From Granulicella sp. (GTDB lineage: Bacteria; Acidobacteriota; Terriglobia; Terriglobales; Acidobacteriaceae): a stretch of 64,000 nucleotides of DNA. Shown piece after piece: positions 9,804-18,577 of this stretch. The notes under the pieces were generated by a model. It made no database searches and had not been told where the DNA came from. It saw only the letters and a program-made list of their open reading frames with translations. The DNA is taken from NCBI GenBank assembly GCA_027452215.1, contig DAIDGQ010000045.1, positions 124,001-188,000 of the forward strand, read 5' to 3'. The position numbers and the translations under genes are program-made. The first letter of the stretch is position 1. Each line of letters begins with the position of its first letter.

Positions 9804-12479
9804 ATGGACGACACGTGCTTGGAAGACAGAGAGATGATTCGGGAGTTCCTGGTCGAGAGCTATGAAAATCTAGCGCGGCTGGATCAGGATCTCGTTGAAC
9901 TCGAACGGCACCCCCTGGATGCAAATCTGCTTGGAAGCATCTTCCGAACTATTCACACCATTAAGGGAGCTTGCGGCTTCCTGGCATTTACGACACTGGA
10001 GGGGATCACGCACCAGGCAGAGAGTCTGCTGAGCCAATTGCGCGATGGCAAGAGAGAGCTTAATCCGGGTCTGGTTTCCCTGATTCTGGAGACCGTGGAT
10101 GCGACGCGAAAGGTGTTGGGTTCTATTGAAGCCAGTGGCGCGGAAGGCTCGCTGCAGTTTGGAGACCTGACTAACAGGTTACGGGTTGAAGCGGAGGCAA
10201 TTCATGATGATGAGAGTGGGTCGGCTCCCGACCAGGTTGCAAATGCTGCCACGAATGATCCTGAGGCAGAAGCCGGGGGCAACAGCGACCAGTCGCAGCT
10301 TGCCCAAGAGGAGCTCCCAAAGATAGAGAAGCGATCTGGAGAGCGAAGGGGAGGAGACCGACGGGAGGATGAGGGTGTGCCGCATTCCGCAGCGGTGGAC
10401 TCAAACATTCGAGTTGGGGTGGGGCTGCTGGATAAGCTGATGGATCTGGTAGGTGAGCTTGTGCTGACCCGTAACCAGATTCTGCAGTTCAATACCGAGC
10501 GTGAAGATCCGGCGCTCAACGCAACCTCGCAACGGCTAAACCTGATAACGACGGAGCTGCAGGAAGGCGTGATGAAGACACGTATGCAGCCTATTGGAGT
10601 GGTGTGGAACAAGCTGCCACGCGTGGTGCGAGACATCTCGGTTGGGCTTGGCAAACAGATTCAGCTTCACATGGATGGAGCGGAGACGGAGCTTGACCGA
10701 ACCATTATCGAAGCAATCAAGGATCCACTGATGCACCTGGTTCGTAACTCGTGCGATCACGGCGTTGAATCACCCGAGGTGCGGATGCGGGCGGGCAAGC
10801 CTCCGCAGGGAGTTCTAACGCTTCGCGCGTACCACGAAGGCGGACAGGTCAACATCGAGGTTGGAGATGACGGAGCCGGGATTGATGTTGCGCGGGTGAA
10901 GCAGAAGGCTATTGAGCGAGGGATTCTGCGGCCCGAACAAGCGGAGAAGCTGGGGGACAGAGAGGCACTGAGTCTTATCTTCGAGCCGGGATTTTCTACT
11001 GCCCAGACGGTGACGAATATCTCCGGACGCGGGGTTGGCATGGATGTGGTGAAGTCCCACATCGAGAAGATTGGCGGCGTGGTTGATCTATACAGCCGAC
11101 CCGGGGAAGGGGCCACGGTCAAGATCAGGATTCCACTCACCCTGGCGATTATTCCGGGCCTGGTGATTATCAGCGGAGGGGAACGTTTCGTGATTCCGCA
11201 GGTGAGTCTTCTCGAGCTCATTCGCCTTGAGGGAGATTCGGCTGGAAAGCATATCGAATATGTACACGGGACTCCGGTCTATCGCCGCCGCGGGAGCCTG
11301 CTTCCCATCACATACCTGAATCAGGTGCTGGGGTTGAAATCGACCGTCGGAGCTGAGGCAGTCAACATGGTGGTCCTGCAGGCGGAGGATCGGCAATTTG
11401 GGCTGGTCGTCGACGGAATTTACGACACGCAGGAGATTGTGGTCAAGCCTCTTGGCAAGCAATTGAAGGGGCTGACACTCTATGCGGGCGCGACGATCAT
11501 GGGTGACGGCCGCGTGGCGCTCATCCTTGACGTTCTGGGCATTGGTCAACGGTCTGGAGTGTTTGGTGAGTTGCGCGAATCGGCACGTGTGGTGGATAAG
11601 CAGAAGGCTCAGTCAACCATGGAGCAGCAGCGGTTGCTTCTGTTCCGGAGTGGCTCGTTCGACAGGTTGGCTGTGCCGCTTTCTCTGGTGGCCCGGCTGG
11701 AAGAGTTTCCTCAATCGGCGATTGAACATGCTGGCGGTGGACAGGTCGTGCAGTATCGCGAACGCATTCTCCCCCTGGTCTCTCTCCGCGCCGTGCTGGA
11801 GTCTGGTGCTTCTGACGAGGGAATGGCCGCCGATCCGGTGCAGGTGGTCGTGTTCAACGACGGCGACATAAGCGTTGGCATGGTCGTGGACCAGATTCTC
11901 GATGTTGCCGAGGAGGCAGTCACTGTACGACAGAAGTCCGGCCGCAAAGGTCTGCTAGGGTCGGCGGTTGTGGGCAAGCGTGTCACTGATTTCCTCGATC
12001 TCAATCTGGTGCTTCGTGAGTCAAAGCAAGCCTGGTCCGCAGGTGCAGATGAGCACGCGAGAGGAAAGACGGTGCTCGTCGCGGATACTTCGGCTTTCTC
12101 GCGAGGCATGATCCGAGGAGGCCTGGATATGGCGGGCTATTCGGTCGTTGAGGCGGCAAATCTGGATGAGGTGATGCGCAAGCTGGAGCAGCAGACAGTG
12201 GATGTCATTGTCACCGCGCTGGAGCTGCCCCCCAACGGCAGCTCGTCTTTGCTGACCGCCCTTCGTGCAAGGCCTGAACTGAGGAGGATTCCGATCCTGG
12301 CGCTGGTGGATTCATTCGATCCGGTCCGAATATCTGCGGCCCAGACTGCTGGCTTTGAAGACTGCCAGGCAAAGTTCGACGGGCTGCTGGTCCTCGAGTC
12401 TGTGGCGAGGCTGGTTTCGCCAAAGGCGGTTGTCGAGGCGACAGCCGAGTGTGTGGGTTGTGCAGTAGAGGTGAGGTAA
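9804..12479 (+). CDS. cheA: CheA chemotaxis histidine kinase with second CheW-like domain and pseudo-receiver
   Basis: This 891-residue kinase phosphorylates CheY and CheB in response to the receptor. The order is HPt (1-110, phosphorylated H51 in RTIHTIKGACGF), a variable linker, dimerisation helices (about 205-265, NIRVGVGLLDKLMDLVGELV), HATPase (N box HLVRNSCDHG, G1 GDDGAGI, G2 GRGVGMDVVK), a CheW-like domain, a second CheW-like domain (about 610-740) and a receiver-like domain (754-891). The last domain keeps D761 and K857 but has A805 where the acceptor Asp should be (IVTALELPP), so it cannot be phosphorylated in the usual way. No dedicated P2 is recognisable. Start ATG 9804 lies after the sigma-28 promoter. 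Confidence 0.95.
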   Translation: MDDTCLEDREMIREFLVESYENLARLDQDLVELERHPLDANLLGSIFRTIHTIKGACGFLAFTTLEGITHQAESLLSQLRDGKRELNPGLVSLILETVDATRKVLGSIEASGAEGSLQFGDLTNRLRVEAEAIHDDESGSAPDQVANAATNDPEAEAGGNSDQSQLAQEELPKIEKRSGERRGGDRREDEGVPHSAAVDSNIRVGVGLLDKLMDLVGELVLTRNQILQFNTEREDPALNATSQRLNLITTELQEGVMKTRMQPIGVVWNKLPRVVRDISVGLGKQIQLHMDGAETELDRTIIEAIKDPLMHLVRNSCDHGVESPEVRMRAGKPPQGVLTLRAYHEGGQVNIEVGDDGAGIDVARVKQKAIERGILRPEQAEKLGDREALSLIFEPGFSTAQTVTNISGRGVGMDVVKSHIEKIGGVVDLYSRPGEGATVKIRIPLTLAIIPGLVIISGGERFVIPQVSLLELIRLEGDSAGKHIEYVHGTPVYRRRGSLLPITYLNQVLGLKSTVGAEAVNMVVLQAEDRQFGLVVDGIYDTQEIVVKPLGKQLKGLTLYAGATIMGDGRVALILDVLGIGQRSGVFGELRESARVVDKQKAQSTMEQQRLLLFRSGSFDRLAVPLSLVARLEEFPQSAIEHAGGGQVVQYRERILPLVSLRAVLESGASDEGMAADPVQVVVFNDGDISVGMVVDQILDVAEEAVTVRQKSGRKGLLGSAVVGKRVTDFLDLNLVLRESKQAWSAGADEHARGKTVLVADTSAFSRGMIRGGLDMAGYSVVEAANLDEVMRKLEQQTVDVIVTALELPPNGSSSLLTALRARPELRRIPILALVDSFDPVRISAAQTAGFEDCQAKFDGLLVLESVARLVSPKAVVEATAECVGCAVEVR

Positions 12480-12482
12480 CGA

Positions 12483-12962
12483 ATGGCGAATGATATGACG
12501 GCGACCAAATCAATGGCAACGCATACGAGCGGTCAGTTCTCCACCTTCTTTGTGGCGGACCTCTTCTTCGGAGTGGATGTTCTTCACGTGCAGGAGGTGT
12601 TGCGTTCTCAACACATGACTCCTGTCCCACAGGCACCGGAGGTGATTGAAGGACTGATCAATCTTCGGGGCCAGATCGTAACTGCGATCGATATGCGGCG
12701 AAGGCTTCTTCTGCCACCGAATACGGCAGATCAGGCGTCGATGAACATGGTGGTGCGCACGGCAGATGGTGCTGTGAGCCTGCTGGTCGACGAGATCGGA
12801 GATGTGCTGGATATGGACGTCTCCACCTACGAACAACCTCCTGAGAATCTTGCTCCTGCCGCAAGAGACCTCATTCGAGGAGTTTACAAACTCAAGGACC
12901 GATTGCTTCTGGTGCTCGACGAGGAGCGAACGGTAGATCTCACTGTCGGGAGGGTGGCCTAG
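12483..12962 (+). CDS. cheW: CheW chemotaxis coupling protein
   Basis: This 159-residue adaptor couples chemoreceptors to CheA. It has the usual CheW beta-barrel signatures: FFVADLFFGVDVLHVQEVLR, PEVIEGLINLRGQIVTAIDMR and SLLVDEIGDVLDM, ending in LLLVLDEER. It begins 3 bases after the cheA stop, so the two are co-translated within one operon. Length and motifs are normal. Confidence 0.95.
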   Translation: MANDMTATKSMATHTSGQFSTFFVADLFFGVDVLHVQEVLRSQHMTPVPQAPEVIEGLINLRGQIVTAIDMRRRLLLPPNTADQASMNMVVRTADGAVSLLVDEIGDVLDMDVSTYEQPPENLAPAARDLIRGVYKLKDRLLLVLDEERTVDLTVGRVA

Positions 12963-13122
12963 TGGCGCGCAGCCGGCACAGCGAATCACGGACCAAACAA
13001 GCGGAGTAGATCGTGGCGAACATTCAATGAAACGGGTTGACGTTTGCCAGACAAAGTAAGCCTGGAACGCAGGCATGGTAGCGACATAACAGAGCAGCAC
13101 GGATGGCTAGGAGCTAGACGAA

Positions 13123-14829
13123 ATGGCAATGCAAGCAAGCAACGGTCGGCAGGGATCGTCCCACCGAAATTCATCCAACGGCGTAGCCGTTTTGGATCGC
13201 CCAGAGACTCACGAGAAAGATGAACTGCTTCAGGATGAGATCTTGAGGCTGGTTCGCGCATCGCAAGAGGGACGGCTCGACGAGCGAGGCAAGGTAGAGA
13301 ACTTCGATGGCCCGTCGCGCGGAATCATTGAAGGCATAAACGCTATGCTTGACGCGATTCTTTTGCCGATCGGTGAAGGCAACCGAATTTTAGCGCAAAT
13401 CTCTGATGGCAAGGTCGACGAGCTGATTGCTCAAACCTACAGAGGCGATCACGAGAAGATGAAGCAGGCGGTCAATAACGTTGCTGTCGTGATTCAGGAG
13501 TTGCAGTCCGAGTTGCGTAGACTTACCACGGCGTCCAGGGATGGCCAGCTCTCTGAACGCGGCAAGCCTGATCAGTTCAGGGGAGCATACGCGGACATTG
13601 TGACAGGCGTTAATACGATGCTCGACGCTATTCTTTTGCCGATCGCCGAGGGTAATCGCATTCTCTCTATGATCCGTGGGGGCGACCTTCGCGAGAGTGT
13701 TGAGATCCCCTGCAAGGGCGATCACGAGAAGATGAAGAACGCGATCAATGGCGTGCATCAATGGCTGAGCGAACTCGTCGCATATGTGACGAAGATCGCT
13801 AATGGCGACCTGACTGCGTCCATGGCGACTGCTTCGGACAAGGACCAGATTCACGAGTGGCTCTTGATGTTGAAGTCAAACATTCACTCGCTGATTGTAG
13901 ACACCGACATGCTTGCGAAAGCGGCTGCGGAAGGAAAAGTAGGCACTCGCGCTGATGCACGCAAGCACACCGGAGATTATCGCAAGATTATTGAAGGCGT
14001 GAATCAGATGTTGGAGGCTGTTTCTGCTCCACTGAAAGCTACGGCAGAGAGTGCCAGCACGCTCGCCTCATCGTCCGAAGAGCTCACTGCGGTGAGCCAG
14101 CAGATGGCGGGCAACGCGGAAGAGACAGCGGTCCAGGCGAATATTGTGTCGGCAGCCAGCGAGCAGGTATCGCGCAATGTTGCTTCCGTCGCTACGGCCT
14201 CGGAAGAGATGCAGGCCTCGATTCGTGAGATCGCAAAGAATGCAAATGACTCTGCGCGGGTTGCAAAGAATGCGGTGAGCGTCGCTCAATCAACCAACGA
14301 GACGATGAAGAAGCTGGGCATCTCCAGTCAGGAGATTGGGAACGTGATCAAGGTGATTACCTCGATCGCACAACAGACCAACCTGCTGGCTCTGAACGCA
14401 ACCATCGAGGCTGCCCGGGCCGGTGAAGCAGGTAAGGGCTTTGCGGTTGTGGCCAATGAGGTCAAGGAGCTCGCCAAGCAGACTGCCAAGGCCACAGAGG
14501 AGATCAGTCAGAAGATCGAAGCGATTCAGGGAGTGACCAAAGGTGCGGTCACAGCGATTGAAGAGATCGGAACGATCATTAACCAGATCAACGATATCTC
14601 GAACAGCATTGCCTCGGCGGTAGAGGAACAAACGGTGACAACCAATGAGATCGGCCGAAGTGTGACCGAAGCAGCACAGGGGGTCAGCGATATTGCAAAG
14701 AACATCGGCGGTGTTGCTACGGCAGCGAAGAACACCACGCAGGGAGCGAATGACACGAAGACCGCTTCCCTGGAGTTGAGTGAGATGGCGGCGCGGCTCC
14801 AGGCGTCCGTATCCAAATTCACGTTTTGA
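13123..14829 (+). CDS. Cytoplasmic methyl-accepting chemotaxis protein with duplicated HAMP-like modules
   Basis: This 568-residue receptor has no hydrophobic segment and no signal peptide, so it is a soluble chemoreceptor, as FrzCD is. The N-terminal half holds two tandem copies of a module of about 85 residues (near 41-125 and 131-215), sharing GxLxERGKxxxF, NxMLDAILLPI(G/A)EGNRIL and GDHEKMKxA(V/I)N. A HAMP-like stretch and an EGVNQMLEAVSAPL segment follow. The C-terminal half is the signalling coiled coil with tip motif TNLLALNATIEAARAGE and flanking methylation helices. AGGAG lies 9 bases before the ATG. It is the only receptor in the window and sits inside the che operon. Confidence 0.93.
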   Translation: MAMQASNGRQGSSHRNSSNGVAVLDRPETHEKDELLQDEILRLVRASQEGRLDERGKVENFDGPSRGIIEGINAMLDAILLPIGEGNRILAQISDGKVDELIAQTYRGDHEKMKQAVNNVAVVIQELQSELRRLTTASRDGQLSERGKPDQFRGAYADIVTGVNTMLDAILLPIAEGNRILSMIRGGDLRESVEIPCKGDHEKMKNAINGVHQWLSELVAYVTKIANGDLTASMATASDKDQIHEWLLMLKSNIHSLIVDTDMLAKAAAEGKVGTRADARKHTGDYRKIIEGVNQMLEAVSAPLKATAESASTLASSSEELTAVSQQMAGNAEETAVQANIVSAASEQVSRNVASVATASEEMQASIREIAKNANDSARVAKNAVSVAQSTNETMKKLGISSQEIGNVIKVITSIAQQTNLLALNATIEAARAGEAGKGFAVVANEVKELAKQTAKATEEISQKIEAIQGVTKGAVTAIEEIGTIINQINDISNSIASAVEEQTVTTNEIGRSVTEAAQGVSDIAKNIGGVATAAKNTTQGANDTKTASLELSEMAARLQASVSKFTF

Positions 14830-14836
14830 CGGATGG

Positions 14837-14873
14837 GCCCTAAGGGTTAGCCAACCGGGCTAACCCTTAGGGC
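14837..14873 (+). terminator. Strong hairpin between mcp and cheY
   Basis: A perfect 16-bp inverted repeat (GCCCTAAGGGTTAGCC, 5-base loop, and its complement) lies 7 bases past the receptor stop and 17 before cheY. No T-run follows, so it is not a classic intrinsic terminator. It could act as a partial terminator or an mRNA 3'-end stabiliser that lowers expression of cheY-cheB-cheR-cheX relative to the genes before it. Confidence 0.6.
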
Positions 14874-14890
14874 ACGAAAGTAGACAACAA

Positions 14891-15274
14891 ATGCCCAAGG
14901 CACTGATTGTGGACGACTCGAGGACGATTCGACTTATCCTCCGGCGGATATTGGTAGAGATGGGATACGAGGTTTGCGAGGCAGCCAACGGACGGGAAGC
15001 TCTTGCTGCGATCGAGACAGAACGCGCCGTGAGTCTGGTTCTGACGGACTGGAATATGCCGGAGATGAATGGCCTGGAGCTAGTGAAGCGACTGCGCCAG
15101 AATCCTGAGCTCGCGTCGCTTAGGGTAGTCATGGTGACAACCGAGACGGAGCTGGGCCACATGGTTCTCGCCCTGGACGCAGGAGCGAACGAATATGTGA
15201 TGAAGCCTTTTACGAAGGACATCCTCAAAGAGAAACTTGAGCTTGTTGAACTTGGCGCCCGGGCAGGTGCGTAA
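14891..15274 (+). CDS. cheY: CheY chemotaxis response regulator
   Basis: This 127-residue single-domain receiver has every catalytic residue: D8 and D9, acceptor D53 (LTDWNMPEMNG), the T83-T84 switch (VTTET) and K105 (VMKPF). Phospho-CheY would bind FliM/FliN and change the direction or speed of flagellar rotation. It lies between the receptor hairpin and cheB, which starts 2 bases after its stop. It is similar to, but distinct from, the minus-strand CheY at 9135-9503; which one speaks to the motor is not shown by sequence. Confidence 0.93.
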   Translation: MPKALIVDDSRTIRLILRRILVEMGYEVCEAANGREALAAIETERAVSLVLTDWNMPEMNGLELVKRLRQNPELASLRVVMVTTETELGHMVLALDAGANEYVMKPFTKDILKEKLELVELGARAGA

Positions 15275-15276
15275 CT

Positions 15277-16392
15277 GTGGCGTCAATTAATCAGCGGCTG
15301 CTTCAACCGGGCGAACGAGTTCGCGTGATGGTGGTGGATGACTCGGTGGTCATCCGTCGGCTCGTGACGCAGGCTCTGGAGCAAGACCCGCTGCTTGAGG
15401 TCGTGGGCACTGCGTCAAATGGTGCGATCGGCCTGCAGCGTATTCCACAATTAAATCCCGACGTGATTACGCTCGATATTGAGATGCCGGACATGGACGG
15501 CCTGGAGATGCTGAGACGCCTTCGGAGAGAGTATCCCAAGCTGCGGGTGATCATGTTCAGCACGCTTACGGAACGAGGCGGGGCGAAGACACTCGAGGCC
15601 CTGACGCTCGGAGCCGATGATTATGTCGCGAAGGTATCGAACGAAGGATCGTTGGATAGGTCGATGATCCGCTTGCGGGAAGAGATGATCCCGAAGATCA
15701 AGCAGTTCTTTCGCCAGGAGCAAGAGAGCAGAGCAGTGGTACCGCCTGATGCGGCGAGTACATGGCAGATACCTGAGACCGGGCTGAGAACGTACTCAGC
15801 AGGGACAGCAAAGGTGAGGCCTAACGTCGTTGTGATTGGGGTGTCCACGGGAGGGCCAACGGCACTAGGCACAATCCTTCCGGAGCTGCCACCCGACTTC
15901 CCCTTGCCGATACTTGTGGTGCAGCACATGCCACCCCTCTTCACAAGGCTCCTCGCGGAGAGGCTTAATTCGACCTGTCAGTTGCCGGTCGGAGAGGCAC
16001 ACCAGGGCTGCGCGGTTGAGCCGGGCGAGATATTGATTGCCCCTGGAGATTTTCACATGAGGCTGGTCGCGAGCGGGGGCGTGGTGAAGGTGACGCTGGA
16101 TCAGTTACCACGGCAAAACTCCTGCCGGCCTGCAGTCGATGCGCTATTTGCGTCGACAGGCGAAGTGTATGGCGGTGCGGCGTTGGCGATCATTCTCACT
16201 GGCATGGGCCAGGATGGATTGCGCGGAGTAGAAATCCTCCGGGCGCGAGGAGCGAGCGTACTGGCACAGGACGAAGCGTCAAGTGTGGTGTGGGGTATGC
16301 CTGGTGCTGTAGTCAATGCTGGTCTTGCTGATCGCGTATTACCACTCAACGAAGTTGTACCCGAGATTCTTCGCCGCACTTATAGAAATTAG
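15277..16392 (+). CDS. cheB: CheB receptor methylesterase/glutamine deamidase
   Basis: This 371-residue two-domain enzyme removes methyl groups from receptor glutamates for adaptation. The receiver has D21-D22, acceptor D67 (TLDIEMPDMDG) and K119 (VAKVSNEGS). The C-terminal esterase shows the catalytic triad S190 (GVSTGGPT), H217 (VQHMPP) and D313 (GMGQDG). The start is GTG, 2 bases after the cheY stop and in the only sensible position. It is paired with cheR downstream, as expected of an adaptation module acting on the single soluble receptor encoded here. Confidence 0.96.
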   Translation: MASINQRLLQPGERVRVMVVDDSVVIRRLVTQALEQDPLLEVVGTASNGAIGLQRIPQLNPDVITLDIEMPDMDGLEMLRRLRREYPKLRVIMFSTLTERGGAKTLEALTLGADDYVAKVSNEGSLDRSMIRLREEMIPKIKQFFRQEQESRAVVPPDAASTWQIPETGLRTYSAGTAKVRPNVVVIGVSTGGPTALGTILPELPPDFPLPILVVQHMPPLFTRLLAERLNSTCQLPVGEAHQGCAVEPGEILIAPGDFHMRLVASGGVVKVTLDQLPRQNSCRPAVDALFASTGEVYGGAALAIILTGMGQDGLRGVEILRARGASVLAQDEASSVVWGMPGAVVNAGLADRVLPLNEVVPEILRRTYRN

Positions 16393-16402
16393 GAATGACT
16401 TT

Positions 16403-17236
16403 ATGGAGACCCAAAGACAAAAGACGGAGATCCTCCCGGAGAACTACCGATTTCTCCAGCAGCATGTCTATTCCCAAGTGGGTATCGTGCTTGAAGACAA
16501 CAAGCATTACCTCTTCGAGAGTCGCCTTGCGCCGATCGTCAAGCAACTTGGATTGGACTCCATGAACGAGTTGTGTGCGCTGCTGAATGCAAGGCGCAAC
16601 CCTGATCTCGGCCATCTGGTGGCTGAGGCAATGACAACAAACGAGACTTACTTTTTTCGCGACCCATCCCACTATGAGGCGATACGAAAGATCCTATTGC
16701 CGAAGCTCAAGGAGGAAAGGGGGACAAACAAGACGTTACGATTCTGGTCGGCCGCTGCATCGACCGGGCAGGAGGCGTACAGCCTTGCGATGCTGTTACT
16801 TGAAGAGCAACTGGAGAGCTGGAAGATTGAGATTCTGGGCACAGACTTTTCCGCAAAGGTACTGGAGCGCGCGCGCGCAGGAACGTTTCAGCAAATAGAA
16901 GTAAACAGGGGATTGCCCGCAAATCTTTTGGTAAAGCATTTCAATCGTTGCGGACTGGACTGGCAGTTGAGTGATGCGGTCCGCAGGATGGTGCGATTTG
17001 AAACGATCGACCTCCGTAAGAGCATGTCGACACTAGGGCCGTTTGACCTTGTGTTTTGCCGCAACGTGATGATCTATTTCGATAACGAGACCAAGCGGAG
17101 CATCATGAAAGAGATTCACGGAACCCTTACGAAGGGCGGATGGCTGCTACTCGGCGGAGCAGAATCCGCGTTTGGCGTGGAAGAGTGGTTTGAGCGATTG
17201 GCCGTAGGAAATTTGATCGTATATGTGGCTCGATGA
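16403..17236 (+). CDS. cheR: CheR chemotaxis receptor methyltransferase
   Basis: This 277-residue S-adenosylmethionine-dependent enzyme methylates receptor glutamates. An N-terminal helical domain (about 1-85) precedes the Rossmann-like domain with the SAM motif SAAASTGQEAYSLAM and the FDLVFCRNVMIYF strand-helix typical of the family; LLGGAES lies near the end. The ATG at 16403, 10 bases after the cheB stop and preceded by AGGAA, is preferred over in-frame codons inside cheB. The normal SAAC(S/A)TGEEP motif is altered to SAAASTGQEA, a mild deviation. It overlaps cheX by 4 bases (ATGA). Confidence 0.95.
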   Translation: METQRQKTEILPENYRFLQQHVYSQVGIVLEDNKHYLFESRLAPIVKQLGLDSMNELCALLNARRNPDLGHLVAEAMTTNETYFFRDPSHYEAIRKILLPKLKEERGTNKTLRFWSAAASTGQEAYSLAMLLLEEQLESWKIEILGTDFSAKVLERARAGTFQQIEVNRGLPANLLVKHFNRCGLDWQLSDAVRRMVRFETIDLRKSMSTLGPFDLVFCRNVMIYFDNETKRSIMKEIHGTLTKGGWLLLGGAESAFGVEEWFERLAVGNLIVYVAR

Positions 17237-17694
17237 AGGTGCGTATGCAAGCTGAGATAGAGCTGGAGATGGTGGAAAGAATTGTGACGTCCGTATTCGT
17301 CACGATGTTGGATCTTTCTGTAACTAGAAGCTGGACTGGTCATCAGCCTGGAGCGAGCCGCATGACCTCATTTGTACAGATGACGGGCGATTGGAATGGA
17401 GCGGTATTGCTGGAGTGCAGCGCGAGACAGGCCTGCCTGTTCGCGGGGCGGATTCTGGCCATGGAACCTCCTGATGTTGTGGACGACGGAGTTCGCGACG
17501 CATTGGGAGAGTTGGCTAATGTGATTGGAGGCAACCTGAAGTGCGGCATGTCGACGGGAGTGCGCCTTTCCATGCCTTCGGTGATGGATGGCATCGACTA
17601 CGATCGTCGAGCTTGGGGATCGGAGATTCGGGATAGGCTTACCTTCCAGTCCTCTCAGGGCTACTTCTGGGTGACGATCCTCGAAGCTGCGTAA
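17233..17694 (+). CDS. cheX: CheX-type CheY-P phosphatase
   Basis: This 153-residue protein has the CheX signature DALGELANVIGGNLK, in which E and N of ExxN attack phospho-CheY, and a proline downstream (MPSV). CheX is known to dephosphorylate CheY in Borrelia and Thermotoga. It ends the plus-strand che operon, overlapping cheR by 4 bases. An earlier ATG (17233) begins the reading frame; M5 is an alternative. The operon has no CheZ or CheC, so CheX is the most likely signal-terminating enzyme here, possibly with the two CheX-like paralogues on either side. Confidence 0.85.
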   Translation: MKVRMQAEIELEMVERIVTSVFVTMLDLSVTRSWTGHQPGASRMTSFVQMTGDWNGAVLLECSARQACLFAGRILAMEPPDVVDDGVRDALGELANVIGGNLKCGMSTGVRLSMPSVMDGIDYDRRAWGSEIRDRLTFQSSQGYFWVTILEAA

Positions 17695-17840
17695 GGCTGG
17701 ATTGATCGTTGCTCGAAGACGTTCAGGGAGCTCGGGAGGATGCAGGAGAGCGACGAGAGAAGGATTCGCTATGCGCATTGGAACGCTGCTGCGATGGTCC
17801 GGTGGAGAGTGAAGATCATGGCTAGCGTTGGCGCCTTAGA

Positions 17841-18308
17841 CTACCAGGGCGCGAGGAGAGAGAAGGCTCCTCCTTCATACGAATCGATCGTGACCTTGAA
17901 GTAGCTGGCAGAACCGGGATCGCGCAGGGTCTTAAGTGCATCTGTCGGAAGACCGACTGAGCTTGGATACATGCCCATGAAGACAGCGCGGTATTCCAGG
18001 GATACGATCCTTGACGCGATGTTCATCACCTCATAGAGCGAGTCTCTGAGAGCTTCGTTCGGTCTGGATTCGGCTACGCGCTCCTTGATGGATTCGAGGG
18101 GGAGCCCAATCAATGCACCGGCGAATGACGTAAGAAGGGGCACATCTGCCTTGATGACACGCGTACTGTCCATCGGCTTGATTAGATAAACGGAATAGAT
18201 CTGCTTTGCAGTGGTGGAGACGGGATATTGCTGTTCGGAAAAGGTGACGCGCTGTCCGGTCAGGTCGGAGAAAAGCTTGCTCATGGCAATGGAAGATGTT
18301 TCAGCCAT
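17841..18308 (-). CDS. CheX/CheC-like chemotaxis-associated protein, paralogue 2
   Basis: This 155-residue soluble protein is the paralogue of that at 8664-9131, with the same length and nearly collinear motifs (FSEQQYP, KPMDSTRVIKAD, SFAGALIGLP, EVMNIASRIVSLEYRA, GGAFSLLAPW). The ExxN helix again suggests a CheC/CheX-type fold. It converges with cheX and is translated 3 bases after the 64-residue ORF, from a transcript that starts at the sigma-28 box near 18578. Its identity as a second phosphatase, or as a motor or receptor adaptor, cannot be decided from sequence. Confidence 0.6.
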   Translation of the reverse strand: MAETSSIAMSKLFSDLTGQRVTFSEQQYPVSTTAKQIYSVYLIKPMDSTRVIKADVPLLTSFAGALIGLPLESIKERVAESRPNEALRDSLYEVMNIASRIVSLEYRAVFMGMYPSSVGLPTDALKTLRDPGSASYFKVTIDSYEGGAFSLLAPW

Positions 18309-18311
18309 TGC

Positions 18312-18506
18312 CTAACTCCCCTGCGGGCTTTCCGATAGATTCCAATCGGAGCGGAGTGGCTCTGCTGTGGAAGATCTGAGGACAAGCGTTCCCACTTGAT
18401 GATTCGTCCGGGTAGCACCAAGCAATTCTACGCATCTGGTTGAGCGGATGACACGATTCAGGGAGAGTCGAATAGATTCGGTAGCTTCCAGACGCAGTAA
18501 AGTCAT
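18312..18506 (-). CDS. Small protein of unknown function in a sigma-28 cassette (64 aa)
   Basis: This 64-residue ORF is not recognised. It is judged real because AGGAGGAG lies 9 bases before its ATG, it follows a sigma-28 promoter by about 70 bases, and it ends 3 bases before the CheX-like gene. The protein is basic in the first half (LEATESIRLSLNRVIRSTRC) and has a short beta-prone stretch (HQVGTLVLRSS). It has no membrane segment. It is not CsrA. Being first in the transcript, it occupies the position that CheY holds in the sister cassette at 9135-9503. A role in chemotaxis or motor control is an inference from position only. Confidence 0.55.
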   Translation of the reverse strand: MTLLRLEATESIRLSLNRVIRSTRCVELLGATRTNHQVGTLVLRSSTAEPLRSDWNLSESPQGS

Positions 18507-18577
18507 TGCGATGATCTCCTCCTGTATTGGCGTGAGAGAGCTAGAGCTTACAAACTCCCACGCACCTTCATAACCAT

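Noticed and set aside
18325-18345. TTTCCGATAGAT as a plus-strand sigma-28 -10
   Set aside because: It lies inside the small-ORF/CheX-like junction with no gene downstream on that strand and lacks the leading GC.
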